Positions 1-9,459 are shown, numbered from the stretch's first letter. The stretch is DNA of 32,620 nt from Pseudomonadota bacterium (GCA_963204825.1 CAUJHN010000015.1:1-32620), one strand, 5' to 3'. Notes: a model not told the origin generated them from the sequence alone. A program made the numbers and translations.

Positions 1-140
1 AGATGGTGATGCCTGGTGACAACGTGAAGATGACGGTGAACCTGATCGCGCCGATCGCGATGAACGAAGGTCTTCGCTTCGCTATCCGCGAAGGCGGCAG
101 AACCGTCGGCGCTGGCGTCGTCGCTAAAATTTTGGCTTAA
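1..140 (+). CDS. tuf: Elongation factor Tu, C-terminal fragment (cut by window edge)
   Basis: Only the last 45 codons lie in the window. They encode the end of beta-barrel domain 3 of EF-Tu, the GTPase that delivers aminoacyl-tRNA to the ribosome. The stretch [10 protein letters not shown], then [20 protein letters not shown] and the ending [10 protein letters not shown], is almost identical to EF-Tu in other bacteria, so the call is secure despite the short length. The reading frame enters at base 3 and stops with TAA. The gene sits just ahead of rpsJ, the usual order where the str cluster runs into the S10 cluster. Confidence 0.97.
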   Translation, partial: MVMPGDNVKMTVNLIAPIAMNEGLRFAIREGGRTVGAGVVAKILA

Positions 141-167
141 TTAAGAGAAAGAAGAAGGCAAGCGAAA

Positions 168-488
168 ATGGACAACCAAGTTATCCGCATCAGATTGAAA
201 GCGTACGATCACCGCGTGCTCGACGCTTCCACGCTCGAAATCGTCAATACGGCGAAACGCACGGGTGCGCAGGTACGCGGACCCATTCCGCTGCCGACGA
301 ACATCAAGTATTTCTCCGTCAACAGCTCTCCGCACGTTGACAAGAAATCACAAGAGCAGTTCGAAATGCGCGCACACCGTCGCCTCGTCGATATCGTCGA
401 TCCAACACCGCAAACGGTGGATGCTCTGATGAAACTCGACCTAGCTGCGGGCGTGGACGTAGAAATTAAAATTGGCGCGGCTGCGTAA
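168..488 (+). CDS. rpsJ: 30S ribosomal protein S10
   Basis: S10 binds the 3' domain of 16S rRNA in the head of the small subunit. As NusE it also joins NusB in transcription antitermination. The 106-residue product has the S10 beginning ([14 protein letters not shown]) and the conserved segment [15 protein letters not shown] at about residues 30-44, which carries the ribosome-inserted loop. The usual length is about 102-105. It lies 27 nt after tuf, with purine-rich sequence ahead of the ATG, and is the first gene of the S10 cluster here. Confidence 0.98.
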   Translation: MDNQVIRIRLKAYDHRVLDASTLEIVNTAKRTGAQVRGPIPLPTNIKYFSVNSSPHVDKKSQEQFEMRAHRRLVDIVDPTPQTVDALMKLDLAAGVDVEIKIGAAA

Positions 489-519
489 GTAGAAGGGCCA
501 TAAGGTAAGGAAGAAGACA

Positions 520-1269
520 ATGAGAACAGGCGTTATCGCACGAAAAGAGGGAATGACCCGGATCTTCACGGAAGACGGTCAGCAGGTTCCCGTCACTGTG
601 CTGAAGATCGACAACTGCCAGGTTGTTGGTGTTCGCAGCGAAGAGAAGAATGGCTATGTCGCCGTCCAACTCGGCGCGGGCAATGCGAAAGTAAGCCGTA
701 CATCCAAAGCGATGCGCGGCGTGTTCGCGGGCGCGAAAGTTGAACCGAAGCAAAAGATGGCGGAATTCCGCGTCGATCCGGCAAATGTCCTGGAAGTTGG
801 CGCTGAGCTGTCCGCTGAGCACTTCGTTACGGGACAGTTCGTCGATGTTCAGGGTATCACGATCGGTAAAGGTTTTGCCGGTGCGATGAAGCGCTGGAAC
901 TTTGCCGGTCACCGCGCAAGCCACGGTAACTCCATTACGCACAGATCCCACGGTTCGACAGGTCAGCGTCAGGACCCAGGTAAAGTGTTCAAGAACAAGA
1001 AAATGGCCGGTCATTTGGGTCACGAGACAGTCACAACGCAGAACCTGAAAGTCGCAGGCATTGACCTGGAAGACAATCTGGTTCTGATCGCCGGTTCCGT
1101 TCCCGGTCCGGACAATGGTTGGGTGATGATCACGGATGCCGTGAAAAAGCCCTTCCCGAAAGATGCGCCTGTCCCGGCAGGCCTGAAACAATCCGCGAAA
1201 TCTGCAAAAGCGGCTCCTGCAGCGCAAGCTGAAGAAGCACCGGCAGCAGAAGAAGCAAAAGGTGAATAG
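520..1269 (+). CDS. rplC: 50S ribosomal protein L3
   Basis: L3 starts large-subunit assembly near the 3' end of 23S rRNA and reaches towards the peptidyl-transferase centre. The 249-residue protein has the expected start [14 protein letters not shown] and the long internal loop with HRASHGNS (from residue 131) and [11 protein letters not shown] (from residue 145). The last 20 or so residues form an Ala/Glu-rich acidic tail absent from the roughly 210-residue E. coli protein. A purine-rich Shine-Dalgarno precedes the ATG. rplD starts two bases after its stop. Confidence 0.98.
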   Translation: MRTGVIARKEGMTRIFTEDGQQVPVTVLKIDNCQVVGVRSEEKNGYVAVQLGAGNAKVSRTSKAMRGVFAGAKVEPKQKMAEFRVDPANVLEVGAELSAEHFVTGQFVDVQGITIGKGFAGAMKRWNFAGHRASHGNSITHRSHGSTGQRQDPGKVFKNKKMAGHLGHETVTTQNLKVAGIDLEDNLVLIAGSVPGPDNGWVMITDAVKKPFPKDAPVPAGLKQSAKSAKAAPAAQAEEAPAAEEAKGE

Positions 1270-1271
1270 TC

Positions 1272-1895
1272 ATGAAGATCGCTGTTAAAACACTTGATAA
1301 TAAGGCCGCAGGCGACATCACGCTCGATGACTCTGTTTTTGGCGCTGAAATCCGCGCAGACGTTCTGCATCAGATGGTGACATACCAGCTGGCAAAACGC
1401 CGCGCAGGCACGCACAAAACGCAAAGCCGTTCGGAAGTATCCCGCACAGGTAAGAAGCCTTTCAAACAAAAAGGAACAGGTTCCGCCCGTGCCGGTGACA
1501 GAACGCGCGTTATCGACCGCGGCGGTCAGGTTGCGCACGGTCCGCAAGTCCGCAGCCACGCGACCGAACTGCCAAAGAAAATTCGCCAGATGGCGATGCG
1601 TTCCGCCCTGTCTTCTAAAGCAAAAGAAGGCAAGCTGATCGTGGTCGATGCGCTCGCCGCCAAAGACCACAAAACAAAGGCAATGGCGAAGGCGTTTGAA
1701 ACGCTGGGCTTTGACTCTGCCCTGATCGTCGGCGGCAAGGAAATCGATGCGAATTTCGCCCGTGCGACCAACAACCTGCCAAAGGTTGACGTTCTGCCGG
1801 TGCAAGGCGCAAACGTATATGACATTCTGCGTCGCGATACATTGGTATTGACCAAAGATGCGGTTGCCGACCTCACAGAAAGACTGAAAGGCTAA
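1272..1895 (+). CDS. rplD: 50S ribosomal protein L4
   Basis: L4 binds 23S rRNA domain I and lines the exit-tunnel constriction. In E. coli it also represses the S10 operon, but whether it does so here cannot be seen. The 207-residue length is typical. The loop with [18 protein letters not shown] at about residues 59-76 is the conserved tunnel extension, and the C-terminal half has the expected alpha/beta pattern (LVLTKDAV near the end). The ATG is two bases after the rplC stop, so translation is probably coupled. Confidence 0.98.
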   Translation: MKIAVKTLDNKAAGDITLDDSVFGAEIRADVLHQMVTYQLAKRRAGTHKTQSRSEVSRTGKKPFKQKGTGSARAGDRTRVIDRGGQVAHGPQVRSHATELPKKIRQMAMRSALSSKAKEGKLIVVDALAAKDHKTKAMAKAFETLGFDSALIVGGKEIDANFARATNNLPKVDVLPVQGANVYDILRRDTLVLTKDAVADLTERLKG

Positions 1896-1899
1896 GACA

Positions 1900-2220
1900 A
1901 TGGCTGCGAAGAAAAAAGAAGATAAAAAAGTCGCCGAATGGATGTATGGCATCATCGCATCCCCGGTCGTAACGGAAAAATCCACAAGAGGTTCCGAGCA
2001 CGGCCAGGTGACGTTCAAAGTGCCTGTGAAGGCAACGAAACCGGATATCAAAGCCGCTGTTGAGGCTTTGTTCAAAGTCAAGGTCAAAGGCGTGAACACG
2101 CTGATCCAAAAAGGTAAGACAAAGACCTTTAAAGGCACCAAGGCTTTCCGTTCCGATGTAAAAAAAGCGATTGTCACCCTCGAAGAAGGTCAGGCGATCG
2201 ACGTTGGAACAGGTCTGTAA
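1900..2220 (+). CDS. rplW: 50S ribosomal protein L23
   Basis: L23 sits at the tunnel exit and is the docking site for trigger factor and SRP. The 106-residue protein has the core [16 protein letters not shown] at about residues 17-32 and the motif [18 protein letters not shown] at about 58-75. The first 15 residues are Lys-rich ([10 protein letters not shown]). The gene starts four bases after rplD. A 50-nt gap, larger than most in this cluster, separates it from rplB. Confidence 0.97.
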   Translation: MAAKKKEDKKVAEWMYGIIASPVVTEKSTRGSEHGQVTFKVPVKATKPDIKAAVEALFKVKVKGVNTLIQKGKTKTFKGTKAFRSDVKKAIVTLEEGQAIDVGTGL

Positions 2221-2270
2221 GATAAACAAATATGGCTCTCCGCCGATAATGGAGAAAGGTAAAGAAGACA

Positions 2271-3095
2271 ATGGCACTGAAACAATTTAGACCGATTACA
2301 CCCGGTACACGGGGCTTGATCCTGATCGAACGGGACGCTTTGCACAAAGGCGCGCCGGAAAAGAGCCTGACAGAAGGCAAAAGAAAAACAGGCGGACGCA
2401 ACAACCTCGGCCGCGTAACATCCTGGTCTCGCGGCGGCGGTCACAAGCAGCGTTACCGCATCATCGACTGGAAGCGTAAAAAGTTCGATGTCGAAGGAAC
2501 GGTCGTGCGTCTGGAATACGATCCGAACCGCACAGCGTTCATCGCCTTGATCGAATACGCCGATGGCGAAAAGGCCTATATCGTGGCGCCTCAGCGTCTG
2601 CAGGCCGGCGATAAAATCATCGCCGCTGAAAAGGCGGACATTAAGCCTGGCAATGCAATGATGTTGAAATCGATGCCTGTCGGTACGATCATCCACAATA
2701 TCGAAATGCGCGTCGGCAAAGGCGCCCAGATGTGCCGTTCCGCCGGAACATACGCACAGCTGGTTGGCCGCGACCAAGGGTATGCGCAGGTTAAACTGGC
2801 ATCCGGCGAGCTTCGCGTCGTGCCGCAGGACTGCATGGCGACGGTGGGCGCGGTTTCCAACCCAGACCACATGAACCAGAACTTCGGTAAAGCAGGCCGT
2901 CAACGCTGGAAGGGCAAACGCCCTGTCGTTCGCGGTGTTGCCATGAACCCTGTAGATCACCCGCACGGAGGCGGCGAAGGCCGTACATCCGGAGGCCGTA
3001 ACCCTGTTACACCATGGGGTAAACCGACCAAGGGCGCGAAAACACGTAAAAACAAAAAGACGGATCAATTCATTATCCGTCGTAAGAAGAAATAA
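2271..3095 (+). CDS. rplB: 50S ribosomal protein L2
   Basis: L2 is a primary 23S rRNA binder needed for subunit joining and for integrity of the peptidyl-transferase centre. The 274-residue length fits the family. The start [15 protein letters not shown] and the C-terminal signature [18 protein letters not shown] are diagnostic, the latter holding the conserved histidine of the family. The C-terminus ends in a basic run ([16 protein letters not shown]). It is followed by rpsS after 12 nt with a good Shine-Dalgarno. Confidence 0.99.
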   Translation: MALKQFRPITPGTRGLILIERDALHKGAPEKSLTEGKRKTGGRNNLGRVTSWSRGGGHKQRYRIIDWKRKKFDVEGTVVRLEYDPNRTAFIALIEYADGEKAYIVAPQRLQAGDKIIAAEKADIKPGNAMMLKSMPVGTIIHNIEMRVGKGAQMCRSAGTYAQLVGRDQGYAQVKLASGELRVVPQDCMATVGAVSNPDHMNQNFGKAGRQRWKGKRPVVRGVAMNPVDHPHGGGEGRTSGGRNPVTPWGKPTKGAKTRKNKKTDQFIIRRKKK

Positions 3096-3107
3096 GGAGC
3101 TTAACGT

Positions 3108-3395
3108 ATGGCACGTTCACTTTGGAAAGGTCCGTTTATCGACCGTCACCTCCTCAAAAAGGTGGAAGCGGCTCGTCAGGCTGGCAAGAACACAATCATT
3201 CAGACATGGTCCCGTCGTTCGACGATCCTGCCGCAGATGGTTGGTCTGACGTTCGGCGTTCACAACGGCAAAAAATTCATTCCGGTTCTGGTTTCCGACC
3301 AGATGATCGGTCACAAGCTCGGTGAATTTTCGCCGACGCGCGAATATAAAGGTCACTCCGGCGGAGACAAAAAAGCCGCAGCGGCCAAGAAGTAA
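3108..3395 (+). CDS. rpsS: 30S ribosomal protein S19
   Basis: S19 forms a dimer with S13 in the head of the 30S subunit and contacts the A-site finger. The 95-residue product matches the family length and start ([18 protein letters not shown]). The C-terminal half has the signature [19 protein letters not shown], followed by [10 protein letters not shown]. The last residues are Ala/Lys-rich (KKAAAAKK), a mild form of the tails on several neighbours. AAGGAG lies a few bases before the ATG. Confidence 0.98.
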   Translation: MARSLWKGPFIDRHLLKKVEAARQAGKNTIIQTWSRRSTILPQMVGLTFGVHNGKKFIPVLVSDQMIGHKLGEFSPTREYKGHSGGDKKAAAAKK

Positions 3396-3410
3396 GGATA
3401 GAGGTCTATT

Positions 3411-3923
3411 ATGGGACAAGAAACAAACGAAAGACGCGTCAAGGATAACGAAGCCATGGCAATGGCAAAGTTTCTGCGCACCAGCCCGGGCAAACTGAAC
3501 CTGGTTGCAGCGATGATCCGCGGCAAGGCCGCAGGCAAAGCGCTGACGGACCTGCAATTCAGCAACCGCCGTATTGCACAGGATGTTCGCAAAGTGCTGG
3601 CATCCGCTGTCGCCAACGCAGAAAACAACCACAATCTCGATGTAGACAAGCTGGTAGTGGCCGAAGCCTATGTCGGCAAGTCGGTTAAAATGCGCCGCTT
3701 CTCTGCCCGTGCTCGCGGACGCGCAGCCCCGATCGAAAAGCATTTCTCACGTCTGACGATCATCGTCCGTGAAGGTGAAGCGAAAGCCGCACCTAAGAAA
3801 AAAGCCGCTGCCCCGAAAGCAGCAGCACCGAAAAAAGAAGCCGGTGAAAAAGCAGCCGCAAAGAAACCAGCTGCTAAAAAACCAGCCGCCAAAAAAGCGA
3901 CAACCAAGCAGGACAAGGAATAG
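3411..3923 (+). CDS. rplV: 50S ribosomal protein L22 with long Ala/Lys/Pro-rich C-terminal tail
   Basis: L22 lines the nascent-peptide tunnel. The conserved core covers about residues 16-120, from [19 protein letters not shown] to the beta-hairpin tip [15 protein letters not shown]. From about residue 122 to 170 the protein continues as a low-complexity tail of A, K and P with repeated AAPKK and KKPAAK units, while most bacterial L22 proteins end near residue 110-120. The tail is in frame with no sign of a frameshift. An internal ATG at 3456 could be an alternative start, but 3411 has the better ribosome site. rpsC follows after 12 nt. Confidence 0.97.
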   Translation: MGQETNERRVKDNEAMAMAKFLRTSPGKLNLVAAMIRGKAAGKALTDLQFSNRRIAQDVRKVLASAVANAENNHNLDVDKLVVAEAYVGKSVKMRRFSARARGRAAPIEKHFSRLTIIVREGEAKAAPKKKAAAPKAAAPKKEAGEKAAAKKPAAKKPAAKKATTKQDKE

Positions 3924-3935
3924 GAGCTCCATACT

Positions 3936-4631
3936 ATGGGTCAAAAAGTCAATCCAATCGGTCTTCGCGTCGGCATCAACCGGACATGGGATTCCCGCTG
4001 GTTCGATGACCGCAAATACGCGGACAAGCTGGTTCAGGATCTTGAACTGCGCAAATACGTGCAGGAACGCCTCAAAGCCGCCGGTATTTCCAAAGTAGTT
4101 ATCGAGCGCGCCGCGAAAAACACGAAAGTGGCCGTTTACACGGCGCGTCCGGGCGTCATCATCGGTAAAAAAGGTGCGGATATTGAGAAGCTCCGCAAGG
4201 ATCTTTCCGCACGCGCAGGTTCCGAAGTCGCGCTGAACATCATCGAAATTCGCAAGCCGGAAATCGATGCGCAGCTGGTCGCCGAAGGCGTCTGCCAGCA
4301 GCTGGAACGCCGCGTTTCCTTCCGCCGCGCCATGAAGCGCGCAGTGCAAAGCACGATGCGCTTGGGCGGTCAGGGTATCCGTATCAACGTGTCCGGCCGT
4401 CTCGGCGGAACGGACATCGCCCGTACGGAATGGTACCGCGAAGGCCGCGTGCCTCTGCACACACTCCGCGCCGACCTGGATTACGGCTTTGCCGAAGCTC
4501 TGACGACCTACGGGATCATCGGGGTTAAGGTCTGGATCTACAAGGGCGACATTATGGCCCACGATCCAATGGCACGCGACAAACGCATGGGCGATAACAT
4601 CGCGCCCGGCGGCCAAAACAGAAACGCCTAA
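3936..4631 (+). CDS. rpsC: 30S ribosomal protein S3
   Basis: S3 sits at the mRNA entry channel of the 30S subunit and contributes to its helicase activity. The 231-residue protein has the start [20 protein letters not shown], a type II KH domain with the loop [17 protein letters not shown] at about residues 71-87, and the C-terminal domain with [18 protein letters not shown]. It ends shortly after the core, without the Ala/Lys tail of its neighbours. It is unusual in being followed by a 204-nt spacer, because rpsC and rplP are usually nearly adjacent. Confidence 0.98.
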   Translation: MGQKVNPIGLRVGINRTWDSRWFDDRKYADKLVQDLELRKYVQERLKAAGISKVVIERAAKNTKVAVYTARPGVIIGKKGADIEKLRKDLSARAGSEVALNIIEIRKPEIDAQLVAEGVCQQLERRVSFRRAMKRAVQSTMRLGGQGIRINVSGRLGGTDIARTEWYREGRVPLHTLRADLDYGFAEALTTYGIIGVKVWIYKGDIMAHDPMARDKRMGDNIAPGGQNRNA

Positions 4632-4639
4632 GGGCGACC

Positions 4640-4675
4640 ATTTTGGGCCAAAAAATTTAACTTTTGGCCCAAAAT
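4640..4675 (+). other. Perfect 14-bp inverted repeat in the rpsC-rplP spacer
   Basis: Bases 4640-4653 (ATTTTGGGCCAAAA) and 4662-4675 (TTTTGGCCCAAAAT) are exact reverse complements around an 8-base loop, starting 9 nt after the rpsC stop. In RNA this would be a stable hairpin. No U-run follows the stem on the + strand apart from the A/T ends of the stem itself, so it is not a standard terminator. It may be an RNase processing or stability element, or a regulatory site. Its function is unknown. Confidence 0.8.
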
Positions 4676-4835
4676 AACACTGGTAATTCGTAAAAATTGG
4701 CTATATAGTCCGCGCGAATTTGTAAAAATCCACGGACTTTGATAGTCGGATTGAGCCATATAGAGACTGTTTCCCAAAGGGGTTCCAAGTCTATGTGAGC
4801 GAAATTTTTTTATTGTCGAAACGGAAGTTAAAACA
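4676..4835 (+). promoter_or_regulatory. rpsC-rplP spacer with direct repeats and a possible internal promoter
   Basis: No gene is seen here. Two direct copies of AATTyGTAAAAAT lie at 4685-4697 and 4717-4729, 32 bp apart, about three helical turns. TATAGT at 4704-4709 matches a -10 box at five of six positions, but the sequence 17 bp upstream (TGGTAA) is a poor -35 box, so a promoter is only possible. AGTCCG (4707-4712) and CGGACT (4733-4738) form a weak stem. GGAAG at 4823-4827 is the Shine-Dalgarno for rplP. Confidence 0.4.
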
Positions 4836-5249
4836 ATGTTGCAACCAAAGAAAACGAAATTCAGAAAGGCCCACAAGGGCCGTATCCACGGCGATGCCAA
4901 GGGAGGTTCCGACCTGTCTTTTGGCGCATTCGGCCTTAAAGCCATGAAGCCGGAGCGTATCACGGCGCGCCAAATCGAAGCGGCCCGCCGCTGCATCGCC
5001 CGTCACATGAAACGCCAGGGCAAGGTTTGGATCCGCGTATTCCCGGATGTTCCTGTATCCAAGAAGCCTCTGGAAGTCCGGATGGGGTCTGGTAAAGGGT
5101 CTCCTGAATTCTGGGTCTGCCGCGTTAAACCTGGCCGTATCCTGTTTGAACTGGATGGCGTATCCAAGGATCTTGCCCGTGAAGCGCTGGCCCTGGCCGC
5201 TGCAAAACTGCCGATGGCGACGAAGTTCGTTGCCCGTATCGGCGAATAA
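4836..5249 (+). CDS. rplP: 50S ribosomal protein L16
   Basis: L16 organises the A-site region of the 50S subunit. The 137-residue product has the standard start ([16 protein letters not shown]), the segment [20 protein letters not shown] at about residues 64-83 and the loop [11 protein letters not shown] that approaches the peptidyl-transferase centre. The stop overlaps the Shine-Dalgarno of rpmC (AAGGAG, 5248-5253). It sits apart from rpsC behind a 204-nt structured spacer and may have extra control of its own. Confidence 0.98.
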   Translation: MLQPKKTKFRKAHKGRIHGDAKGGSDLSFGAFGLKAMKPERITARQIEAARRCIARHMKRQGKVWIRVFPDVPVSKKPLEVRMGSGKGSPEFWVCRVKPGRILFELDGVSKDLAREALALAAAKLPMATKFVARIGE

Positions 5250-5261
5250 GGAGTGATGACG

Positions 5262-5498
5262 ATGAAAGCCGAAGACCTCAAAGGCAAAACGCAGGATGAA
5301 CTGCAAAAAGCATTGATGGATGCACGTAAAGACCAATTTGCCGCACGCATGCAGCGCGCAGCGGGTCAGCTGGAAAATACGGCCTCCCTTCGTGCGATGC
5401 GCCGCGATATCGCCCGCATCAAAACGCAAATGAATGCAAAGACCGAAGCAAAGGCATCCGCCAAAGCTCCGGCAAAAAAGAAATCCGCCAAGGCGTAA
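5262..5498 (+). CDS. rpmC: 50S ribosomal protein L29
   Basis: L29 lies beside L23 at the tunnel exit. The start at 5262 (MKAEDLKGKTQDEL) is chosen because AAGGAG at 5248-5253 is 8 nt upstream. In-frame GTG at 5253 and ATG at 5256 are too close to it. The product is 78 residues. The two-helix core with QLENTASLRAMRRDIARIKT ends near residue 58, and the rest (60-78) is an Ala/Lys tail ending KAPAKKKSAKA. L29 is usually about 63-70 residues. Confidence 0.96.
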   Translation: MKAEDLKGKTQDELQKALMDARKDQFAARMQRAAGQLENTASLRAMRRDIARIKTQMNAKTEAKASAKAPAKKKSAKA

Positions 5499-5510
5499 GG
5501 AGATAGAAGA

Positions 5511-5888
5511 ATGCCACGTCGTGTATTGGAAGGAACGGTTGTTAGCGACAAAATGGACAAGACCATCACGGTTCTCGTCGAACGCCGCTACATGCATCCT
5601 GTTTACAAGAAATACCTGAAACGCACGGACAAATATGCCGCGCACGATGAAAACAATGTCGCAAAAGAAGGCGAAAAAGTGCGCATTATCGAATGCGCGC
5701 CGATTTCCAAGCGTAAAAGCTGGGTTCTGATAAAGGACGGCGCAGAGCAAGGCCCCGCTCTGAAAGTGCCAACCGCAGCAGCTCCTGCAAAAAAGGCGCC
5801 TGCAAAGGCAGCAGCGCCGAAAAAAGAAAAAGCAGCCGCAGCCCCTAAGGCTGAAAAGAAACCGGCCGCGAAAAAAGCGAAAGCATAA
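5511..5888 (+). CDS. rpsQ: 30S ribosomal protein S17 with long Ala/Lys-rich C-terminal tail
   Basis: S17 is a primary 16S rRNA binder with an OB fold. The core is residues 1-86, starting [20 protein letters not shown] and containing the motif [19 protein letters not shown] at about residues 60-78. Residues 87-125 are a tail made almost entirely of A, K and P, with units such as PAKKAPAK and EKKPAAKK. The family usually ends at about 80-90 residues. The tail resembles that of L22 in the same cluster. The Shine-Dalgarno AAGGAG is close upstream of the ATG. Confidence 0.97.
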   Translation: MPRRVLEGTVVSDKMDKTITVLVERRYMHPVYKKYLKRTDKYAAHDENNVAKEGEKVRIIECAPISKRKSWVLIKDGAEQGPALKVPTAAAPAKKAPAKAAAPKKEKAAAAPKAEKKPAAKKAKA

Positions 5889-5922
5889 CGAGTTAGAGAA
5901 TAGGCGAAGAAGGATTTAAGTC

Positions 5923-6291
5923 ATGATCCAGATGCAATCAAATATGGAAGTAGCCGACAACTCTGGTGCGCGCCGCGTGGAGTGCATTAAAGTTCTCGGT
6001 GGTTCCAAACGCCGCACGGCGAATATCGGCGATATCGTCGTTGTTTCCATTAAAGACGCCATTCCGCGTGGCCGCGTAAAGAAAGGCGATGTGCGTAAAG
6101 CCGTTATCGTCCGTTCCAAACACGGTCTGAACCGCGTAAATGGCGAAAAAATCCGTTTCGATACGAACGCCTGCGTTCTGATCAACAATCAGGGCGAACC
6201 AATCGGCACACGTATCTTTGGACCCGCTACCCGTGAACTGCGCGGTAAAGGTTACATGAAAATTATTTCGCTGGCTGGAGAGGTGCTCTAA
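5923..6291 (+). CDS. rplN: 50S ribosomal protein L14
   Basis: L14 lies at the subunit interface and is the binding site of the silencing factor RsfS in other bacteria. The 122-residue length is exactly typical. The start [20 protein letters not shown] and the signature [20 protein letters not shown] at about residues 43-62 identify it. The TAA stop shares bases with the ATG of rplX (TAATG), so the two are translationally coupled. No tail is present. Confidence 0.98.
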   Translation: MIQMQSNMEVADNSGARRVECIKVLGGSKRRTANIGDIVVVSIKDAIPRGRVKKGDVRKAVIVRSKHGLNRVNGEKIRFDTNACVLINNQGEPIGTRIFGPATRELRGKGYMKIISLAGEVL

Positions 6292-6611
6292 TGGCGACCG
6301 CAAAAATGAAAATTAAAAAAGGCGATCAGGTGATCGTTCTGACAGGTAAGGACAAAGGCAAGAAGGGTGAAGTTCTTTCCGCCATTCCGACCGAGCAACG
6401 CGTTGTCGTCGCAGGCGTCAATGTGATGAAAAAGCACAACAAGCCAACGCAGTTTTCTGCCGGTGGTATCGAAGATAAGGAATTGTCCATCCATGTGTCC
6501 AACGTGGCTCTGGTCGATCCGAAAAAAGGCACAGCCACCCGCGTCGGCTATAAAACGCTGAAGGATGGCAAGAAAGTGCGCGTCGCCAAAAAATCCGGCG
6601 AAACGCTCTAA
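6291..6611 (+). CDS. rplX: 50S ribosomal protein L24
   Basis: L24 is an early assembly protein that binds the 5' part of 23S rRNA. The 106-residue protein opens with the KOW motif region [20 protein letters not shown] at about residues 5-24, followed by [17 protein letters not shown], both typical of the family. The start overlaps the rplN stop by one base. The C-terminus ([19 protein letters not shown]) is of normal form. Confidence 0.98.
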   Translation: MATAKMKIKKGDQVIVLTGKDKGKKGEVLSAIPTEQRVVVAGVNVMKKHNKPTQFSAGGIEDKELSIHVSNVALVDPKKGTATRVGYKTLKDGKKVRVAKKSGETL

Positions 6612-6624
6612 GAGGTAAATGACA

Positions 6625-7191
6625 ATGGCACAGGCAAAGAAAAAAGATTATACGCCGCGCTTCCAGCAGCGCTATGAAGCAAAGCTGAAAGCCGCCCTGA
6701 AGGCGAAATACGGCTACAAAAACGATTACCAGATTCCAAAGCTGGACAAGATCGTGATCAACATGGGTGTTGGCGCAGCCACGACGGACCGTAAGGCCGT
6801 TGAAGCCGCCGCCGCTGAACTCGCACTGATTTCCGGTCAAAAGCCGATCATCACGAAGGCGCGTAAATCAAACGCATCTTTCAAAGTCCGCGAAAACATG
6901 GATATCGGTTGCAAGGTTACACTGCGCCGCGAAAAAATGTACGAATTCCTGGATCGTCTTGTCACGATCGCTCTGCCCCGTATCCGCGACTTCCGCGGCA
7001 TCAACGGCAAGAGCTTCGATGGACGTGGAAACTATGCATTCGGTATCAAGGAACACATCGTGTTCCCGGAGATCGACTACGATAAAGTGACCGCTGTTCG
7101 CGGTATGGACATCATCATCTGCACGACAGCGGCAAATGACGATGAAGCGAAAGAATTGCTGCGCGGCTTCGATATGCCGTTCAGAAACTAA
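6625..7191 (+). CDS. rplE: 50S ribosomal protein L5
   Basis: L5 binds 5S rRNA and contacts P-site tRNA and S13. The start at 6625 ([17 protein letters not shown]) is chosen because AGAGG at 6611-6615 is 9 nt upstream. An in-frame ATG at 6619 is only three bases from it. The product has 188 residues, with the conserved stretches [25 protein letters not shown] and [19 protein letters not shown]. It is slightly longer than the usual 179 because of a basic N-terminal extension. Confidence 0.97.
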   Translation: MAQAKKKDYTPRFQQRYEAKLKAALKAKYGYKNDYQIPKLDKIVINMGVGAATTDRKAVEAAAAELALISGQKPIITKARKSNASFKVRENMDIGCKVTLRREKMYEFLDRLVTIALPRIRDFRGINGKSFDGRGNYAFGIKEHIVFPEIDYDKVTAVRGMDIIICTTAANDDEAKELLRGFDMPFRN

Positions 7192-7209
7192 TCAAGGAGC
7201 GAATGACAC

Positions 7210-7515
7210 ATGGCAAAAGTCAGTGCAGTAAACAGAGATCTTAAGCGCCGCAAGCTTAACAAAAGCTTGGAGCCAAAGCGCGCGAAGCTGAAGGCGATTA
7301 TCGCGAACAAGGAAGCCCCGATGGAAGAGCGCTTTGCCGCCGTCCTGAAGCTGGCCGAAATGCCGCGCAATTCGTCCAAGACGCGCCAACGTAACCGTTG
7401 CGCGCTCACGGGTCGTCCTCGCGGTCACTTCCGCAAGTTCCGCCTGTCGCGTATCGCGCTTCGTAACCTCGCATCGCGTGGCGAACTGCCAGGCGTAACG
7501 AAATCCAGCTGGTAA
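7210..7515 (+). CDS. rpsN: 30S ribosomal protein S14, zinc-free long form
   Basis: S14 is a late-assembling protein of the 30S head. At 101 residues it is the long type, without the CxxC pairs of the short zinc form: only the single Cys of [12 protein letters not shown] remains. The C-terminal signature [20 protein letters not shown] and ending GVTKSSW are standard. A Shine-Dalgarno (AAGGAG, 7195-7200) precedes the ATG by nine bases. The spc-cluster position is normal. Confidence 0.98.
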   Translation: MAKVSAVNRDLKRRKLNKSLEPKRAKLKAIIANKEAPMEERFAAVLKLAEMPRNSSKTRQRNRCALTGRPRGHFRKFRLSRIALRNLASRGELPGVTKSSW

Positions 7516-7529
7516 GGGAGAGATAGAAG

Positions 7530-7928
7530 ATGTCCATGAACGATCCCCTCGGCGATATGCTGACCCGCATCAGAAACGGCCAACAAGCCCGTAAAGCAGT
7601 TACGGCCGCGCCGTTTTCCAAATTGCAGGAATCTGTTTGCAGAGTTTTGCAGGACGAAGGCTATATTCGCGGCTATAAAGTCGTCGATATCAGCGCCGGC
7701 AAAAAAGAACTGCATATCGAATTGAAATATGATGCGGGCAATCCGGCTATCCGTGAATTGAAACGCATTTCCAAACCTGGCCGCCGTATTTACTCGCAAA
7801 TCAAAGGTTTGCAGCAGTTCTACAACGGTCTTGGAATTAAAATTCTGTCCACTCCGCAGGGTGTGATGGCTGACCACAAGGCGAAAGCCGCGAATGTGGG
7901 CGGCGAAGTGCTCTGCCAGGTGTTCTAA
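7530..7928 (+). CDS. rpsH: 30S ribosomal protein S8
   Basis: S8 binds helix 21 of 16S rRNA and in E. coli also represses the spc operon. The 132-residue protein shows the start MSMNDPLGDMLTRIRNGQ, the middle segment LKRISKPGRRIYS and the C-terminal rRNA-binding stretch GIKILSTPQGVMADHKA, then the ending GGEVLCQVF. Length and domain order are normal. A good purine-rich ribosome site lies ahead of the ATG. Confidence 0.98.
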   Translation: MSMNDPLGDMLTRIRNGQQARKAVTAAPFSKLQESVCRVLQDEGYIRGYKVVDISAGKKELHIELKYDAGNPAIRELKRISKPGRRIYSQIKGLQQFYNGLGIKILSTPQGVMADHKAKAANVGGEVLCQVF

Positions 7929-7945
7929 GAGAAGGATGAGCAGAT

Positions 7946-8479
7946 ATGTCCCGTATTGGTAAAAATCCGGTAGCTGTTCCAGATGGCGTTACAGTCAATG
8001 TGGATGGTCAGACCGTAAAAGCAAAAGGCCCGAAAGGCGAACTGTCCGTCGTCGTGCATGACGATGTGTCCGTCAAAATGGTCGATGGCAAGGTAAAACT
8101 TGACCAGCGCGTCAACAGCCTGCGCGCCAAGAAGCTCTGGCCAACAATGCGCACGCTGGTGAAGAACATCGTTGTCGGCGTGAAAGAGGGTTACAACGAA
8201 TCTCTTGAAATCCAAGGGGTTGGTTATCGTTGCGCGATGCAAGGCAGCACGCTGGTTCTCCAGCTCGGTTTCAGCCACGAAGTGCGTTACGACGTGCCAA
8301 AAGGCATCGAAATCAAAGTCGAAACCCCGACATCCATTAAAATTGCAGGTATCGACAAACAGGCCGTCGGTCAGGCAGCCGCAAAAATCCGTTCCTTCAA
8401 AAAGCCCGAACCATACAAGGGCAAGGGCATTCGCTACACCGGCGAATATGTCCCGATGAAGGAAGGCAAGAAGAAATAA
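7946..8479 (+). CDS. rplF: 50S ribosomal protein L6
   Basis: L6 lies near the sarcin-ricin loop and the factor-binding site. The 177-residue length is exactly typical of the family. It begins [20 protein letters not shown] and contains the second-domain signature [18 protein letters not shown] near residues 152-169, which binds 23S rRNA. The two-domain repeat architecture is intact and no extension is present. Confidence 0.98.
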   Translation: MSRIGKNPVAVPDGVTVNVDGQTVKAKGPKGELSVVVHDDVSVKMVDGKVKLDQRVNSLRAKKLWPTMRTLVKNIVVGVKEGYNESLEIQGVGYRCAMQGSTLVLQLGFSHEVRYDVPKGIEIKVETPTSIKIAGIDKQAVGQAAAKIRSFKKPEPYKGKGIRYTGEYVPMKEGKKK

Positions 8480-8491
8480 GGAAACAAAGCC

Positions 8492-8869
8492 ATGGGAAAA
8501 AGAATTAGCAGCTTTGAAAGACGCCGGTTCACCGCACGCAAGAAATTGCGTAGCGTCAATATCAACCAAAATCCGAACCGCGAGATCCGCCCGCGTTTGT
8601 CCGTGCACCGCACGAACAAAGCGATTTACGCGCAGATCATCGACGATATCAAGGGCGTTACGCTGGCCGCGGCTTCCAGCCTCGATAAGGACGCAGCGCT
8701 TAAAAACGGCGGGAATATCGATGCCGCTTCCAAAGTCGGCAAACTGGTGGCCGAGCGTGCGAAAAAAGCAGGCGTGAAAAAAGTTCAGTTCGACCGTGGA
8801 GCATTTTTGTACCATGGCCGCGTGAAAGCACTGGCCGAAGGCGCGCGCGCCGCCGGTCTGGAATTCTAA
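8492..8869 (+). CDS. rplR: 50S ribosomal protein L18
   Basis: L18 binds 5S rRNA together with L5 and L25. The 125-residue product has the basic N-terminus [20 protein letters not shown] and the conserved C-terminal part [20 protein letters not shown] ending AAGLEF, as in L18 of other bacteria. Its stop overlaps the Shine-Dalgarno of rpsE (AAGGAG, 8868-8873). Confidence 0.98.
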   Translation: MGKRISSFERRRFTARKKLRSVNINQNPNREIRPRLSVHRTNKAIYAQIIDDIKGVTLAAASSLDKDAALKNGGNIDAASKVGKLVAERAKKAGVKKVQFDRGAFLYHGRVKALAEGARAAGLEF

Positions 8870-8881
8870 GGAGCATTGAGA

Positions 8882-9448
8882 ATGGCAAAAGCAGAAAGAC
8901 AACCACGCGAAAGAGAAGAGTCCGAGTTCATTGAAAAACTCGTAGCCGTAAACCGCGTTGCAAAAGTCGTTAAAGGCGGACGTCGTTTCGGTTTCGCGGC
9001 GCTGGTGGTAATTGGCGACGGCAAAGGCCGCGTCGGTACCGGCCACTCCAAAGCGAAAGAAGTTCCGGATGCTATCCGTAAGGCAACCGACCAGGCGAAA
9101 CGCAGCATGATGCGTATTCCTCTGCGCGATGGCCGCACATTGCATCATGATGTCAAAGGCCACTTCGGTGCAGGGAAGGTTATTCTTCGCGCGGCGCCAA
9201 TGGGTACGGGAATTATCGCAGGCGGCCCGATGCGCGCCGTGTTTGAATGCCTTGGCGTTCAGGACGTTGTTGCGAAAGTCACGGGTTCCAACAACCCATA
9301 CAACATGGTCAATTCCACGCTGGAAGCCTTGAAATACATGCAAAGCCCACGTCAGGTTGCGGCACGCCGCGGCAAGAAGGTGAGCGACGTTGTGGCGCAG
9401 CGCGAAGGCACAAAAGCCGGCGAAGCCGCAGCTTCTGATGAAGAATAA
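8882..9448 (+). CDS. rpsE: 30S ribosomal protein S5
   Basis: S5 acts in decoding accuracy and, with S3 and S4, at the mRNA entry site. The ATG at 8882 ([12 protein letters not shown]) is preferred over the in-frame TTG at 8876 because AAGGAG at 8868-8873 is 8 nt upstream. The product has 188 residues. The dsRBD-like N-terminal domain carries [20 protein letters not shown] and [17 protein letters not shown], and the C-terminal domain has [20 protein letters not shown]. The last 15 residues are Ala/Glu-rich. Confidence 0.98.
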   Translation: MAKAERQPREREESEFIEKLVAVNRVAKVVKGGRRFGFAALVVIGDGKGRVGTGHSKAKEVPDAIRKATDQAKRSMMRIPLRDGRTLHHDVKGHFGAGKVILRAAPMGTGIIAGGPMRAVFECLGVQDVVAKVTGSNNPYNMVNSTLEALKYMQSPRQVAARRGKKVSDVVAQREGTKAGEAAASDEE

Positions 9449-9459
9449 GGGTTAAGACG

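Noticed and set aside
1020-2177. Minus-strand frame of 385 codons opposite rplC-rplD-rplW
   Set aside because: Same reasons: opposite certain genes and low-quality composition.
2237-2255. TCTCC/GGAGA hairpin in the rplW-rplB gap
   Set aside because: Five pairs with a nine-base loop is too weak to separate from chance.
7925-9343. Long open frame on the minus strand (472 codons) across rplF-rplR-rpsE
   Set aside because: It lies opposite three certain ribosomal genes. Its product is rich in His, Phe and Cys, as antisense frames of GC-biased codons are, and it matches no family.
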